NCBI GenBank assembly: GCA_028820635.1
Contig: JAPPIG010000068.1
Coordinates: forward strand, 1 to 64,000
Source of the DNA: Candidatus Poribacteria bacterium
Lineage (GTDB): Bacteria > Poribacteria > WGA-4E > WGA-3G
Length of the DNA: 64,000 nt
Reading direction: 5' to 3'
The notes beneath the pieces were generated by a model. The model was not told the origin of the DNA. It saw nothing but the letters and a program-made list of their open reading frames with translations, and searched no databases. Positions 15,684 through 23,698 of this stretch are shown here, in pieces. Numbering within the stretch: position 1 is the stretch's first letter; each line of letters starts with the position of its first letter. Both the position numbers and the translations under genes were made by a program.

Positions 15684-16672
15684 CTGTTACTGGGGTTGTA
15701 ATCAAGAACATAATTCGTAAACTCATCACGTCACAAGATCATCGTTCTGAAGTTTTGGCTTTGATTGACGCTGAATTTTTGCAGTATGCTGTTGACTTTT
15801 TCAAGCGCGTTGCCTGTGCGAAGTTAGATAGAAACGATGTAACAGTTGATTGGTACAAAGATGAACTCCTCTGTTCAGATTCACTATCTAAAGAGGAAGT
15901 AGCTGTCCATTCTGGCCTGAACATAAAAACAATCTCAAATATGTACAATTCGGCGCGCAAAGAGATTGTATTAGAAGCATCTTTGAAGCATTACGATGCA
16001 CTTCGCGAAGTGATTAACAGTTTGACTGAACAAGATGACACAAACATAACGCTCACAATAAAGTTTAGAGAAGTCAGTGTTGATTTGAATATCAATGAGA
16101 GCCTAATTGTTATCAACACGCTTGCTGTCAAACGTTCTGCACTACGAGGCGGATTATGGAGCACATTAGGAAAACAGGTAGAAAAACCTTTGATGATAAC
16201 GCTCTGCGCGCTTTTCCAAGTCCCGATAAAATGTTTTGACCAGAAGAATCTCCCAGAATCGGAACGCGAATCCGACTTTTATCTATTTGACGAAACAGGA
16301 AAGGACTATCCTTGTGAAGTAAAGCTGATGGGGAAAGGGAATCCTGAAAGTGCTGATGCAGTATTTGCCCGCGGTGGCCGCGTCCTTGTTGCCAATAAAC
16401 TTTCTGATACCAACAAACAACAGATGGATAAAGATGGTATTCATTGGGTGGAACTTCAAACTAAAGACGGATATAAACGATTTGAACAAGTGCTAAAGGC
16501 ACTGTCAATTCCTTGTAAATCTTTTACCGGAAATCTTGAGGAAGCGTTAGAAAAAATTTTGTCTCTTATTCTATCCGATGATGTTCAAGATTCTGTAACT
16601 CCAAAATCAGTTTTGCAAGAGAATTTGTTTAATGACAATTCCGACTCAGAATTACTGATTGAATTTGAATGA
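15680..16672 (+). CDS. Type II restriction endonuclease, CfrBI-like
   Basis: This 330-aa protein is the partner of the methyltransferase just upstream. The middle shows 'LRGGLWSTLGKQVEKPL' and then a PD-(D/E)xK-type site: D199 in ESDFYLF, and E213-x-K215 in CEVKLMGKGNPE. These words recall the CfrBI family, whose member cuts CCWWGG and pairs with an m4C methyltransferase; that assignment is from memory of the family. A putative HTH lies near residues 70-95. It starts inside the methyltransferase stop (ATGA overlap) and its own stop overlaps the tsaB start the same way. Confidence 0.72.
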   Translation: MTVTGVVIKNIIRKLITSQDHRSEVLALIDAEFLQYAVDFFKRVACAKLDRNDVTVDWYKDELLCSDSLSKEEVAVHSGLNIKTISNMYNSARKEIVLEASLKHYDALREVINSLTEQDDTNITLTIKFREVSVDLNINESLIVINTLAVKRSALRGGLWSTLGKQVEKPLMITLCALFQVPIKCFDQKNLPESERESDFYLFDETGKDYPCEVKLMGKGNPESADAVFARGGRVLVANKLSDTNKQQMDKDGIHWVELQTKDGYKRFEQVLKALSIPCKSFTGNLEEALEKILSLILSDDVQDSVTPKSVLQENLFNDNSDSELLIEFE

Positions 16673-17388
16673 AAATTTTAGGCATTGATACCTCAACTCC
16701 TATCGGAAGCGTTGCCCTCATAGATGATGACTACATAGTTGCCGAACATACCCTCAATATCGTCCAAGCACACTCCTCCAGACTCATGCCCGCAATTGAC
16801 ACTGTCCTCAAATGGGGAGAAGTTACACCAGATGCCTTAGATGGTTGTGCTGTGGGTATTGGACCTGGATCGTTTACCGGTATCCGTATTGGTGTGGCAA
16901 CAGTAAAATCACTCTGCTATGCCGTAGATAAGCCAATTGTTGGCGTGTCAACTTTAGAAGCGATCGCATATAATCTGCGATGGACAGATGGGTTTGTTTG
17001 TCCGATTCTTGATGCACGGCGAAGTGAGATTTACGGTAGTGTCTTTCACGGTGGCACAGAATGGCAACGCCTCACCGATGACCTCTGCTTACCAGTGGAT
17101 GCATTCTTAGACGAACTGGATAACCATATCTCACCAGATTCTATTATCACCTTTGTTGGTGACGGACTTGCGAGTTATGGAGATGCAGTCCGGGAGAGAT
17201 TTGATAAGATAGAATCGGGGTTACAAACCCCTCCCACAAGCGAATCGGTAGTCCATTTTGCAGATACTATTTTTAATGTGCCGCGCGGTGCCACTATTGC
17301 GAAACTCGGCGCGCAACGCTTGAAACAAGGTGATAGTGATAGTTATTGGACTTTAGTCCCGAACTATGTTAGAATCGGGTTGTATTAA
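16669..17388 (+). CDS. tsaB: tRNA threonylcarbamoyladenosine biosynthesis protein TsaB
   Basis: This 239-aa ASKHA-fold protein helps TsaD make t6A at position 37 of ANN-decoding tRNAs. Landmarks are 'ILGIDTSTPIGSVAL' at the N-terminus, 'IVQAHSSRLMPAID', 'GIGPGSFTGIRIGV' around residue 64 and 'PILDARRSEIYG'. It is translationally coupled to the endonuclease gene by a 4-bp ATGA overlap. Residues ~182-191 (ESGLQTPPTS) are encoded by a stretch resembling the dispersed repeat core, so the repeat seems to have inserted in frame. The stop codon lies inside the 20-bp repeat that borders the element downstream. Confidence 0.93.
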   Translation: MKILGIDTSTPIGSVALIDDDYIVAEHTLNIVQAHSSRLMPAIDTVLKWGEVTPDALDGCAVGIGPGSFTGIRIGVATVKSLCYAVDKPIVGVSTLEAIAYNLRWTDGFVCPILDARRSEIYGSVFHGGTEWQRLTDDLCLPVDAFLDELDNHISPDSIITFVGDGLASYGDAVRERFDKIESGLQTPPTSESVVHFADTIFNVPRGATIAKLGAQRLKQGDSDSYWTLVPNYVRIGLY

Positions 17389-17556
17389 CAACTCACTATA
17401 GGTGTCAACTTAAGGATATTTCCCATTGTTGGAGGGGTTTCCAACCCCGATTTTATTGGTTAAGACTCACAATATCGGGCTTCCAAAGCCCTCCAACAAG
17501 AGAAAATACGGCATTTTTTCTTAAGTTGACACCTATGGGTTGTATTAACAACTCAC
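17377..17556. mobile_element. 139-bp TIR element with 20-bp flanking direct repeats (MITE-like)
   Basis: The element at 17398-17536 has perfect 17-bp terminal inverted repeats, ATAGGTGTCAACTTAAG and its complement. It is bounded by identical 20-bp copies of GGGTTGTATTAACAACTCAC at 17377-17396 and 17537-17556. The core (GTTGGAGGGG...CCCTCCAAC) is non-coding. Related copies lie at 45271-45406 and, truncated, at 53085-53190. The left flanking repeat includes the last codons and stop of tsaB. Confidence 0.88.
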
Positions 17557-17613
17557 AACCAAAAACTGAATTCCTTAAACAACCTGCCCGTTTTTTAATT
17601 CGCTTTCCATGAA

Positions 17614-19032
17614 ATGAACCGTATTTTTAAAAACACGTTTACGCTGTTTAGCGCACACCTCATTGGCCGCTTTGGCTCACTCGTGATCATCTGGTTGATG
17701 CATCGTTCTTTTACAGAAAGTGAGTTAGGTGGCTATTTTGTTGCAATCGCCTTAACAAATCTCATCGCAAGCCTCACAGAACTCGGCATACATAACCCGT
17801 TGATTCGGGAGATGACGCTGCATCTGGAGCAAACGCGTCACTACCTTGGCAATACTCTTCTCGTGCGCCTTGTCTTGTCAGTTGTAGCGTACGCGCTCAT
17901 GATTTTCAGCGGTGTATTGCTCGGATACACCTCAATAATCGTGACGATGATAGTCTATTTAGGGTTAGCGGAGATTGTTAACTCTATCGCTCAGCTCTAT
18001 AGATGCGTTTTCCGTGCACATGAAGAGATGAAATATGAGGCGTGGACGGTGGTTGCTGAGCGCGGTGTTTTTTTTCTGGGCGGTGGTGGTGCTATTCTAC
18101 TCGGATATGGGGTTGTGAATGTGTGTCAGGTGATGCTAATAGCAAGTGGTATTAACCTGATTTTGAGCATCGGATTCACCCGATTCCGTTTCACACGACT
18201 TCGCTTTGAACTGAGTCGTCGAATTGTGATGGTGCTGATGCAGCAAGCACTACCGTTTGCTGTTGGCAATCTGTTCCACCTTATCTATTTTCGGATTGAT
18301 GCGATTATGCTTTCAAAACTAAGTCCGGATGGTTTAGATGCTAATACGTGGTATGGTCTGGCTTATACGATTGTCAATGCATTCACGACGTTACCGGGTG
18401 CGTTTATGATGGGTGCGATGTTTCCAGTGCTATCGCGTGCGTATGAAAAGGAACGGAACAGATTACCTGACGCATATACATTCGGTGTGCGGTGGATGGT
18501 GATCTGTGGCGTGCCGTTAGCTGTTGGTCTTGCCGCACTTTCCCATGAAATTATCGCCACGTTGCCTATTACCTATACGCCAGATACTTTAGAGAAAATT
18601 GCAACAGCACTGCAATGGCTAAGCGTGTCAGGTGGATTGATTTTCTTGACAACCGTTGTCTTGACGATGCTGCGTGCTGCGGATAAACGTCGCGCGTTTA
18701 CGGTTCTTATGGGAACAACTGCCCTTTTGAATATCGGTTTGAATCTGGTACTAATTCCGCGTTTTAACCACGTTGGCGCAGCGATTGCAATGGTTATTAG
18801 TGAAGTATATCTGCTCATTGTTGGGTTTGGCTATATTTCAAAACGGATTGTCAAACTTACTGAAACTCGTTTTATTTTTAAATCCATCATCCTTTCTGTT
18901 GCAATGGGAATAGGTTTGGTGTTATTGAAAGGGATTCTGACTATTTGGCTTCTGATTCCGTTGGCAATGGTGTTTTATGGTGTTGGGATTTTTGTTTTAG
19001 GTGAATTTCGGACAAAATTTGAGTTTGATTGA
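17614..19032 (+). CDS. Polysaccharide flippase (Wzx/MurJ-like MOP superfamily)
   Basis: This 472-aa integral membrane protein has about 12-14 hydrophobic helices. The N-terminus 'FSAHLIGRFGSLVIIWLMHR' with 'ELGGYFVAIALTNLIASLTE' is typical of oligosaccharide flippases of the polysaccharide-biosynthesis family. A second half-repeat starts near residue 230 ('LPFAVGNLFHLIYFRIDAIM'). It should move a lipid-linked glycan across the inner membrane. No glycosyltransferase cluster surrounds it, so its substrate is unknown. No good ribosome-binding site is visible before the ATG. Confidence 0.85.
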   Translation: MNRIFKNTFTLFSAHLIGRFGSLVIIWLMHRSFTESELGGYFVAIALTNLIASLTELGIHNPLIREMTLHLEQTRHYLGNTLLVRLVLSVVAYALMIFSGVLLGYTSIIVTMIVYLGLAEIVNSIAQLYRCVFRAHEEMKYEAWTVVAERGVFFLGGGGAILLGYGVVNVCQVMLIASGINLILSIGFTRFRFTRLRFELSRRIVMVLMQQALPFAVGNLFHLIYFRIDAIMLSKLSPDGLDANTWYGLAYTIVNAFTTLPGAFMMGAMFPVLSRAYEKERNRLPDAYTFGVRWMVICGVPLAVGLAALSHEIIATLPITYTPDTLEKIATALQWLSVSGGLIFLTTVVLTMLRAADKRRAFTVLMGTTALLNIGLNLVLIPRFNHVGAAIAMVISEVYLLIVGFGYISKRIVKLTETRFIFKSIILSVAMGIGLVLLKGILTIWLLIPLAMVFYGVGIFVLGEFRTKFEFD

Positions 19033-19065
19033 ATCTCAGAATTGCCACTTCCATACGGAAAACAC

Positions 19066-19094
19066 TTGATATATTGAGACAAAGATGTTAAACT
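19066..19094 (+). promoter_or_regulatory. Promoter for the 19134 gene
   Basis: TTGATA (19066-19071) and TAAACT (19089-19094) are 17 nt apart, 40 bp before the start codon. Confidence 0.5.
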
Positions 19095-19133
19095 ACATTT
19101 CAACTAACCGATTTAGAGACTAAGGAGTTTTTC

Positions 19134-19724
19134 ATGAGTGTAGCATATACATCGGCAATCGCCGAAATAATTGAAAAATTAGAAGCAGGCAATCCACTTC
19201 CGCCGCTTGTTCCAGAAAGCCCATGGAGTAATGAACTTACAGATGCGCTGTTAGACATGTCCCCTGAAGACCTTTTGCAAGGACAATCACTGAAAGATGA
19301 TATTTTTGGCGGTGCTATTAAAAGTGGTTTGCTACTTTGGAACGATGCGTTGGACGATTCCCACGACGTATCACAAGAACTGGGGAACAATACTGGCAGT
19401 TATTGGCACGGTATTATGCACCGACGTGAACCTGATTATAGTAATGCCAAGTATTGGTTCGGTAGAGTCGGCACACACCCGATTTTTCCTGAACTTCGGG
19501 AACGTGCTATCGCACTTTTTAAAGAAACATCAAATCCATCGGATGCACTTGCACAGATCGGGCAAGCCATTGAAACACAAGAACATTGGGACGCATACCA
19601 GTTTATTGATTGGTGTCAGGCTGCAGAAAATGATCTATCTTCAGATACCACTCAATTCTTGCAACAGGTGCAGGCAGAAGAGATCAAATTGTTACTCGCG
19701 TATTCCTATCGGAATGCTGTTTAA
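19134..19724 (+). CDS. Hypothetical protein, soluble
   Basis: This 196-aa protein has no signal peptide or membrane segment and looks mostly helical. A distinctive block is 'SYWHGIMHRREPDYSNAKYW' around residues 98-117, followed by 'FGRVGTHPIFPELRERA'. I have a sense of similar unnamed proteins in planctomycetes and acidobacteria but cannot name a family. CTAAGGAG precedes the ATG at good spacing and a promoter lies upstream. It is followed 41 bp later by the thioredoxin lipoprotein gene and may be co-transcribed. Confidence 0.7.
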   Translation: MSVAYTSAIAEIIEKLEAGNPLPPLVPESPWSNELTDALLDMSPEDLLQGQSLKDDIFGGAIKSGLLLWNDALDDSHDVSQELGNNTGSYWHGIMHRREPDYSNAKYWFGRVGTHPIFPELRERAIALFKETSNPSDALAQIGQAIETQEHWDAYQFIDWCQAAENDLSSDTTQFLQQVQAEEIKLLLAYSYRNAV

Positions 19725-19765
19725 AGGTGATTTACTCGATGGTAATAGAAACTTAAAGGAGAAAA

Positions 19766-20767
19766 ATGATGTTATCACGAAATAACATTGTGAGGGTAAG
19801 CGGTTGGTGTTATCTTCTAACTATCCTCACAAGCATATTATTGTTAGTTTCTTGTGTGCCTTCCACCCTTAATACCTCGGGATCAACACGCGTTCAAGCG
19901 AGTGATGGATACGCTGAAATCAAAGCAATTGAAAAAGACTTATCTACCAGCAGCGAACCAGTTACTGCTGAGATGTTAATTGAGAAATCAAGGGCTTTTA
20001 TCAAAACACATCCGAAATATAAGCAGGTGGATGAGGTCTACTATATCCTCGGCTCTACTTTAGTTCAGTTTAATCGAACTGAAGAAGGAATCTCGGTCTT
20101 AGATGAACTGGTTAGATACTATCCACTTGCTCCATCCATTGGAGAGAGTTTGTTAACATTAGGGTTAGCTTACGACAAAGTTAGCAAGCATGACAAGGCA
20201 GATGAAGTTTACAGAAAACTCGTTAATAACTCAAAGTACAATGGAAGCAAACTCACCGAAGCTGCACAGCAACTATTAGAAGCAGATAAAACAGACCGAA
20301 AAGGGGCACTTGAAGGGTTGTCTGATAGTTCCAACTCGCCTAATTTTGTTGGTCAACCTGCTTTAGATTTTCAGGTAAAGGATCTGAATGGAAAACCACT
20401 ATCGTTAGAAAAACTTAAAGGGCAAGTTGTGCTTCTTGATTTCTGGGCAACCTGGTGTGGTCCCTGTCTCACCGAGATGCCGAATGTGAAACGAACATAT
20501 CAAAAGTATAAAAATAAGAAATTTGAGATTATTGGTATCAGTTTAGATAGAGGGAAAGCACCACTTGAGGATTATATTGAGAAAGAAGGAATTACGTGGC
20601 CGCAGTATTACGATAACAGCAGACAGATTTCCAATATGTACCAGATCCGAGCCATTCCGTCTACTTTTCTGATTGATGCCGATGGAATTATCCGCCAGAC
20701 GAACCTTCGCGGAAATGCGCTTGAGACTGCTGTGGCACAACTTGTACAGGAAAATATGGCGCGGTAA
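19766..20767 (+). CDS. TlpA-type thioredoxin lipoprotein with TPR region
   Basis: This 333-aa protein starts with a lipoprotein signal (LLLVSC, Cys30), so it is probably membrane-tethered in the periplasm. Residues ~85-165 are TPR-like ('DEVYYILGSTLVQFNRTEEG'). Residues ~193-330 form a TlpA/ResA-like thioredoxin domain: 'GQPALDFQVKDLNGK', the active-site WCGPC (231-234) and the cis-Pro loop 'AIPSTF'. It should reduce or exchange disulfides in exported proteins. AAAGGAG lies 4 nt before the ATG. The following gene is a larger paralogue with two thioredoxin domains. Confidence 0.9.
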   Translation: MMLSRNNIVRVSGWCYLLTILTSILLLVSCVPSTLNTSGSTRVQASDGYAEIKAIEKDLSTSSEPVTAEMLIEKSRAFIKTHPKYKQVDEVYYILGSTLVQFNRTEEGISVLDELVRYYPLAPSIGESLLTLGLAYDKVSKHDKADEVYRKLVNNSKYNGSKLTEAAQQLLEADKTDRKGALEGLSDSSNSPNFVGQPALDFQVKDLNGKPLSLEKLKGQVVLLDFWATWCGPCLTEMPNVKRTYQKYKNKKFEIIGISLDRGKAPLEDYIEKEGITWPQYYDNSRQISNMYQIRAIPSTFLIDADGIIRQTNLRGNALETAVAQLVQENMAR

Positions 20768-20830
20768 ACAACTAAACGAATGGCGAGATAAAAGGATTTC
20801 AACTGTTTCACAAATCTGAGGAGGTAGAAG

Positions 20831-23128
20831 ATGTTTTTCCAAAATCAAACAACGTTAATTCAAAAAAAATTTACAAGTATCTTTGTTCGCAATCTTAGTA
20901 TTTTAACAGTCGTTGTGTTATTGGGTTTCTGTGCTGACCTTGCCAATGCTGATTCGGCACAAACGAGTACAAATGTAAGTCCAGCAAAAATCGGGTTCAA
21001 ATACCAAGAAATTAAGGCAATTGCTAAAAAACTCAATAATCAGAGTGCACCAGAAGAATTAGAGAAATTAGTTGAAAAGTCAACGTATTTTATCGCATCG
21101 TTTCCGGAATACAAACGTGTGGATGAAGTATACTACCGTCTCGGCAACGCCTTATTTCGGTTGGAACGTGTTGAAGAAAGTATTAAAGTTTTTGAGGAAT
21201 TAGACAAGAAAGACCCAGATGCGCGTTGGGTTGCACCGATTCTGTTAGAATTGGGTTTGGCTTACGACAAACTCGGCAAACATGATAAAGCAGATGAAGC
21301 CTATAACAAACTGATCAACCACTCAAAATATGGTGAGCGGTCGTATGCACAACATGCCAAAACGATACTTGAACAGGATAAAGCCTCGCGAAAAGGTGAA
21401 TTACCCAAACCTCCTGGTGCAAGTTCTACACCTGTAAGTGAATTGGTCGGTAAACCTGCCCCAGATTTTCTGGTGACAGATTTGAAAGGTGAAGAACTCA
21501 CCTTAGAAAAATACCGAGGACAGGTTGTCCTTCTTGATTTCTGGGCAACATGGTGTGGGCCGTGTATCAGGGAGTTACCAAACGTTAAGAGAACTTATGA
21601 AAAGTACAAAGATCAAAAGTTTCAAATTATCGGTATTAGCCTTGACAGGTCACAACAACCGCTTGAGGCGTTTATTGAAAGAGAAGGACTTGCTTGGGTC
21701 CACTATTGGGATAAAAGCCAAAAGATAACGAATCAATATGGAGTGCGGGGAATTCCATCAGTCTTTCTGATTGACGGTGAGGGTGTTATCCGTAAGACAA
21801 ATCTCCGTGGGCATTCGCTTGAAACTGCCGTTGCTGAATTGGTGAAGGAAAATCTCGCCAAACCTACAGACACCAGACCGAAGTCAATACCCGCAACGAA
21901 ACTTATTAAACCGAGTTCTACGCCTCAAAAAACTGAATCGCTTGAGTCTCTCAAAGCGAAAATGAACGAGTGGGTTGGTAAACCCGCCCCAGATTTTGAG
22001 GTGACGGATTTGAAGGGTGAAGAACTTACCTTGAAGAAATTCCGGGGACAGGTTGTGCTTCTTGATTTCTGGGCAACATGGTGTGGTCCCTGTCTCGTTG
22101 AGATGCCCAAAGTTAAGAAGACTTACGAAAAATATAAAGATCAAAAGTTCCAGATTATTGGAATTAGTCGTGATAACTCAAAAACACCGCTTGAAGCTTA
22201 TGTTGAGAAAGAAGGGCTTGCATGGATTAACTATTGGGATGAAAACGGTAAGTTGACGGATCTATACAAGGTTATAGGATTTCCGACAACTTTTTTGATT
22301 GACGGTGCAGGTGTAATACGAAAAGCGAGTCTCGGCGGTTCTGATGTTGAAACTGCTGTTGCCGAATTGGTAAAGGAAAATCTTGCGAAACCCTACCTAC
22401 CTGAAAAAACCACCTCCGATTCTCCTGTAGATAACCCAAAAGTAGATGCTAAGGCAAAAGAAATTATTGATGCTGCTGTTGCTGCACACGGTGGACTTGA
22501 TAAATTAGCAGCAGTGAAAAACATTGTGATAGAATCTCACAGTTTTGAACACTTCCCAGATGATTCCGTGCAGGATGAGGGACAGAGTAAAACCTATTAT
22601 TACACTAACAAATTTCGCAACGATTGGTACATACGTGACAGTGTAGAAAGTTTAATCTTTGATGGTGATTCTCTGTTTCAGCTTACAAATGGGGAGGCCA
22701 AACCAATTCCGCAGGAGAGGGCTAAATCTTTTGTTGACTACTTCAAAGATAGTATTTTCCGAGAACCGATTTGGCTTCTAGCAAAACTCTCACAAAACGA
22801 CATTCCGGTTCAATACTTAGGGACAGAGAATGTAAAAGGTGTCCCTGCATTTGTGCTTCTTGTTACGCAGCCTTCTGGAAAAGAACTCAAAATTTTTATT
22901 AGTAAGGAAACTCGTTACGTAGTGCAGTTCAAGCATAGTATTGATATGGGAAGAGAAACGGAAAACGCAGAAACGGTCTTTGAGGATTATCGTGATGTAG
23001 ATGGCATTAAAATCGCATACCATCGCACTACAAAATCCTTTGAACATCGGGAAACTCTAATTACTGACATTAAGCTGAACACTGAAATTGACGAAACTCT
23101 GTTCAGTCCTAAAGAAGCAAATGAATAG
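20831..23128 (+). CDS. Double TlpA thioredoxin protein with TPR and C-terminal LolA-like domain
   Basis: This is a 765-aa exported protein. In order it has an N-terminal signal/anchor (~20-40), a TPR-like region (~95-185) similar to the preceding gene, thioredoxin domain 1 (~205-345, CGPC 242-245), a Pro/Ser linker, thioredoxin domain 2 (~380-520, CGPC 418-421) and a C-terminal domain from ~530. That last domain ('DAAVAAHGGLDKLAAVKNIV') resembles LolA/outer-membrane-lipoprotein-sorting-like beta domains. Both thioredoxins keep their cis-Pro loops (GIPSVF, GFPTTF). The two thioredoxin units are near-repeats of one another, so the gene arose by internal duplication. GAGGAGG precedes the ATG. 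Confidence 0.88.
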   Translation: MFFQNQTTLIQKKFTSIFVRNLSILTVVVLLGFCADLANADSAQTSTNVSPAKIGFKYQEIKAIAKKLNNQSAPEELEKLVEKSTYFIASFPEYKRVDEVYYRLGNALFRLERVEESIKVFEELDKKDPDARWVAPILLELGLAYDKLGKHDKADEAYNKLINHSKYGERSYAQHAKTILEQDKASRKGELPKPPGASSTPVSELVGKPAPDFLVTDLKGEELTLEKYRGQVVLLDFWATWCGPCIRELPNVKRTYEKYKDQKFQIIGISLDRSQQPLEAFIEREGLAWVHYWDKSQKITNQYGVRGIPSVFLIDGEGVIRKTNLRGHSLETAVAELVKENLAKPTDTRPKSIPATKLIKPSSTPQKTESLESLKAKMNEWVGKPAPDFEVTDLKGEELTLKKFRGQVVLLDFWATWCGPCLVEMPKVKKTYEKYKDQKFQIIGISRDNSKTPLEAYVEKEGLAWINYWDENGKLTDLYKVIGFPTTFLIDGAGVIRKASLGGSDVETAVAELVKENLAKPYLPEKTTSDSPVDNPKVDAKAKEIIDAAVAAHGGLDKLAAVKNIVIESHSFEHFPDDSVQDEGQSKTYYYTNKFRNDWYIRDSVESLIFDGDSLFQLTNGEAKPIPQERAKSFVDYFKDSIFREPIWLLAKLSQNDIPVQYLGTENVKGVPAFVLLVTQPSGKELKIFISKETRYVVQFKHSIDMGRETENAETVFEDYRDVDGIKIAYHRTTKSFEHRETLITDIKLNTEIDETLFSPKEANE

Positions 23129-23212
23129 CCTCCAATTTTCTGCTCTCGCTTTTCGTTATAGCGGGAGCAGAAACCAGCAGGTAAAAACGGCATCTAATCA
23201 GAGAAGGGAAAT

Positions 23213-23689
23213 ATGATTCGTATCAGTTTATTTGCAACACTAATTATTTGTGTGAGTATTTCCCTTGCTACTCCATCTGTAAACGGGCAAGAAGCAGAAT
23301 TTATGGAGAGTGGTGCGACAATGCGAGGTGAAATTATTGATACCTCACCCGAACAGAAACCTATAGAAGAAGTTCAAGTTAAAATCATCAATGTCAAGAC
23401 GGAAAATACATATACTGTGACAACCAATATAGATGGTATCTACGAAAAGAAGGGTTTACCTTCAGGCCGCTATGCGATTGTTGCCTATAAAAAAGGATAC
23501 AAGCCTCACGTCGGTAGATCTAAGATTATTGTGGCAGATGGTGAATTTTTCGATCAAATTAAAATGGAAAAACAAAATATCATAATTGCATTTTTCCAGA
23601 GAGGCTATTTCACTTGGCAACTTTTCATCGGTTTTGCCGCAGGAATTCTTTTAATGTTAATCATAATTTCCTTACGATCACGTGCTTGA
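23213..23689 (+). CDS. Exported carboxypeptidase-regulatory-like domain protein with C-terminal TM
   Basis: This 158-aa protein has a signal peptide (to about residue 25), then a single beta-sandwich of the carboxypeptidase regulatory-like type ('MRGEIIDTSPEQKPIEEVQV', 'TNIDGIYEKKGLPSGRYAIV'). A hydrophobic helix near the C-terminus ('LFIGFAAGILLMLIIISL') is followed by basic residues. It is therefore predicted to be held in the inner membrane with the domain outside. It ends 9 bp before an ABC ATPase gene. Its role is unknown. Confidence 0.75.
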   Translation: MIRISLFATLIICVSISLATPSVNGQEAEFMESGATMRGEIIDTSPEQKPIEEVQVKIINVKTENTYTVTTNIDGIYEKKGLPSGRYAIVAYKKGYKPHVGRSKIIVADGEFFDQIKMEKQNIIIAFFQRGYFTWQLFIGFAAGILLMLIIISLRSRA

Positions 23690-23698
23690 GGAAAAATA

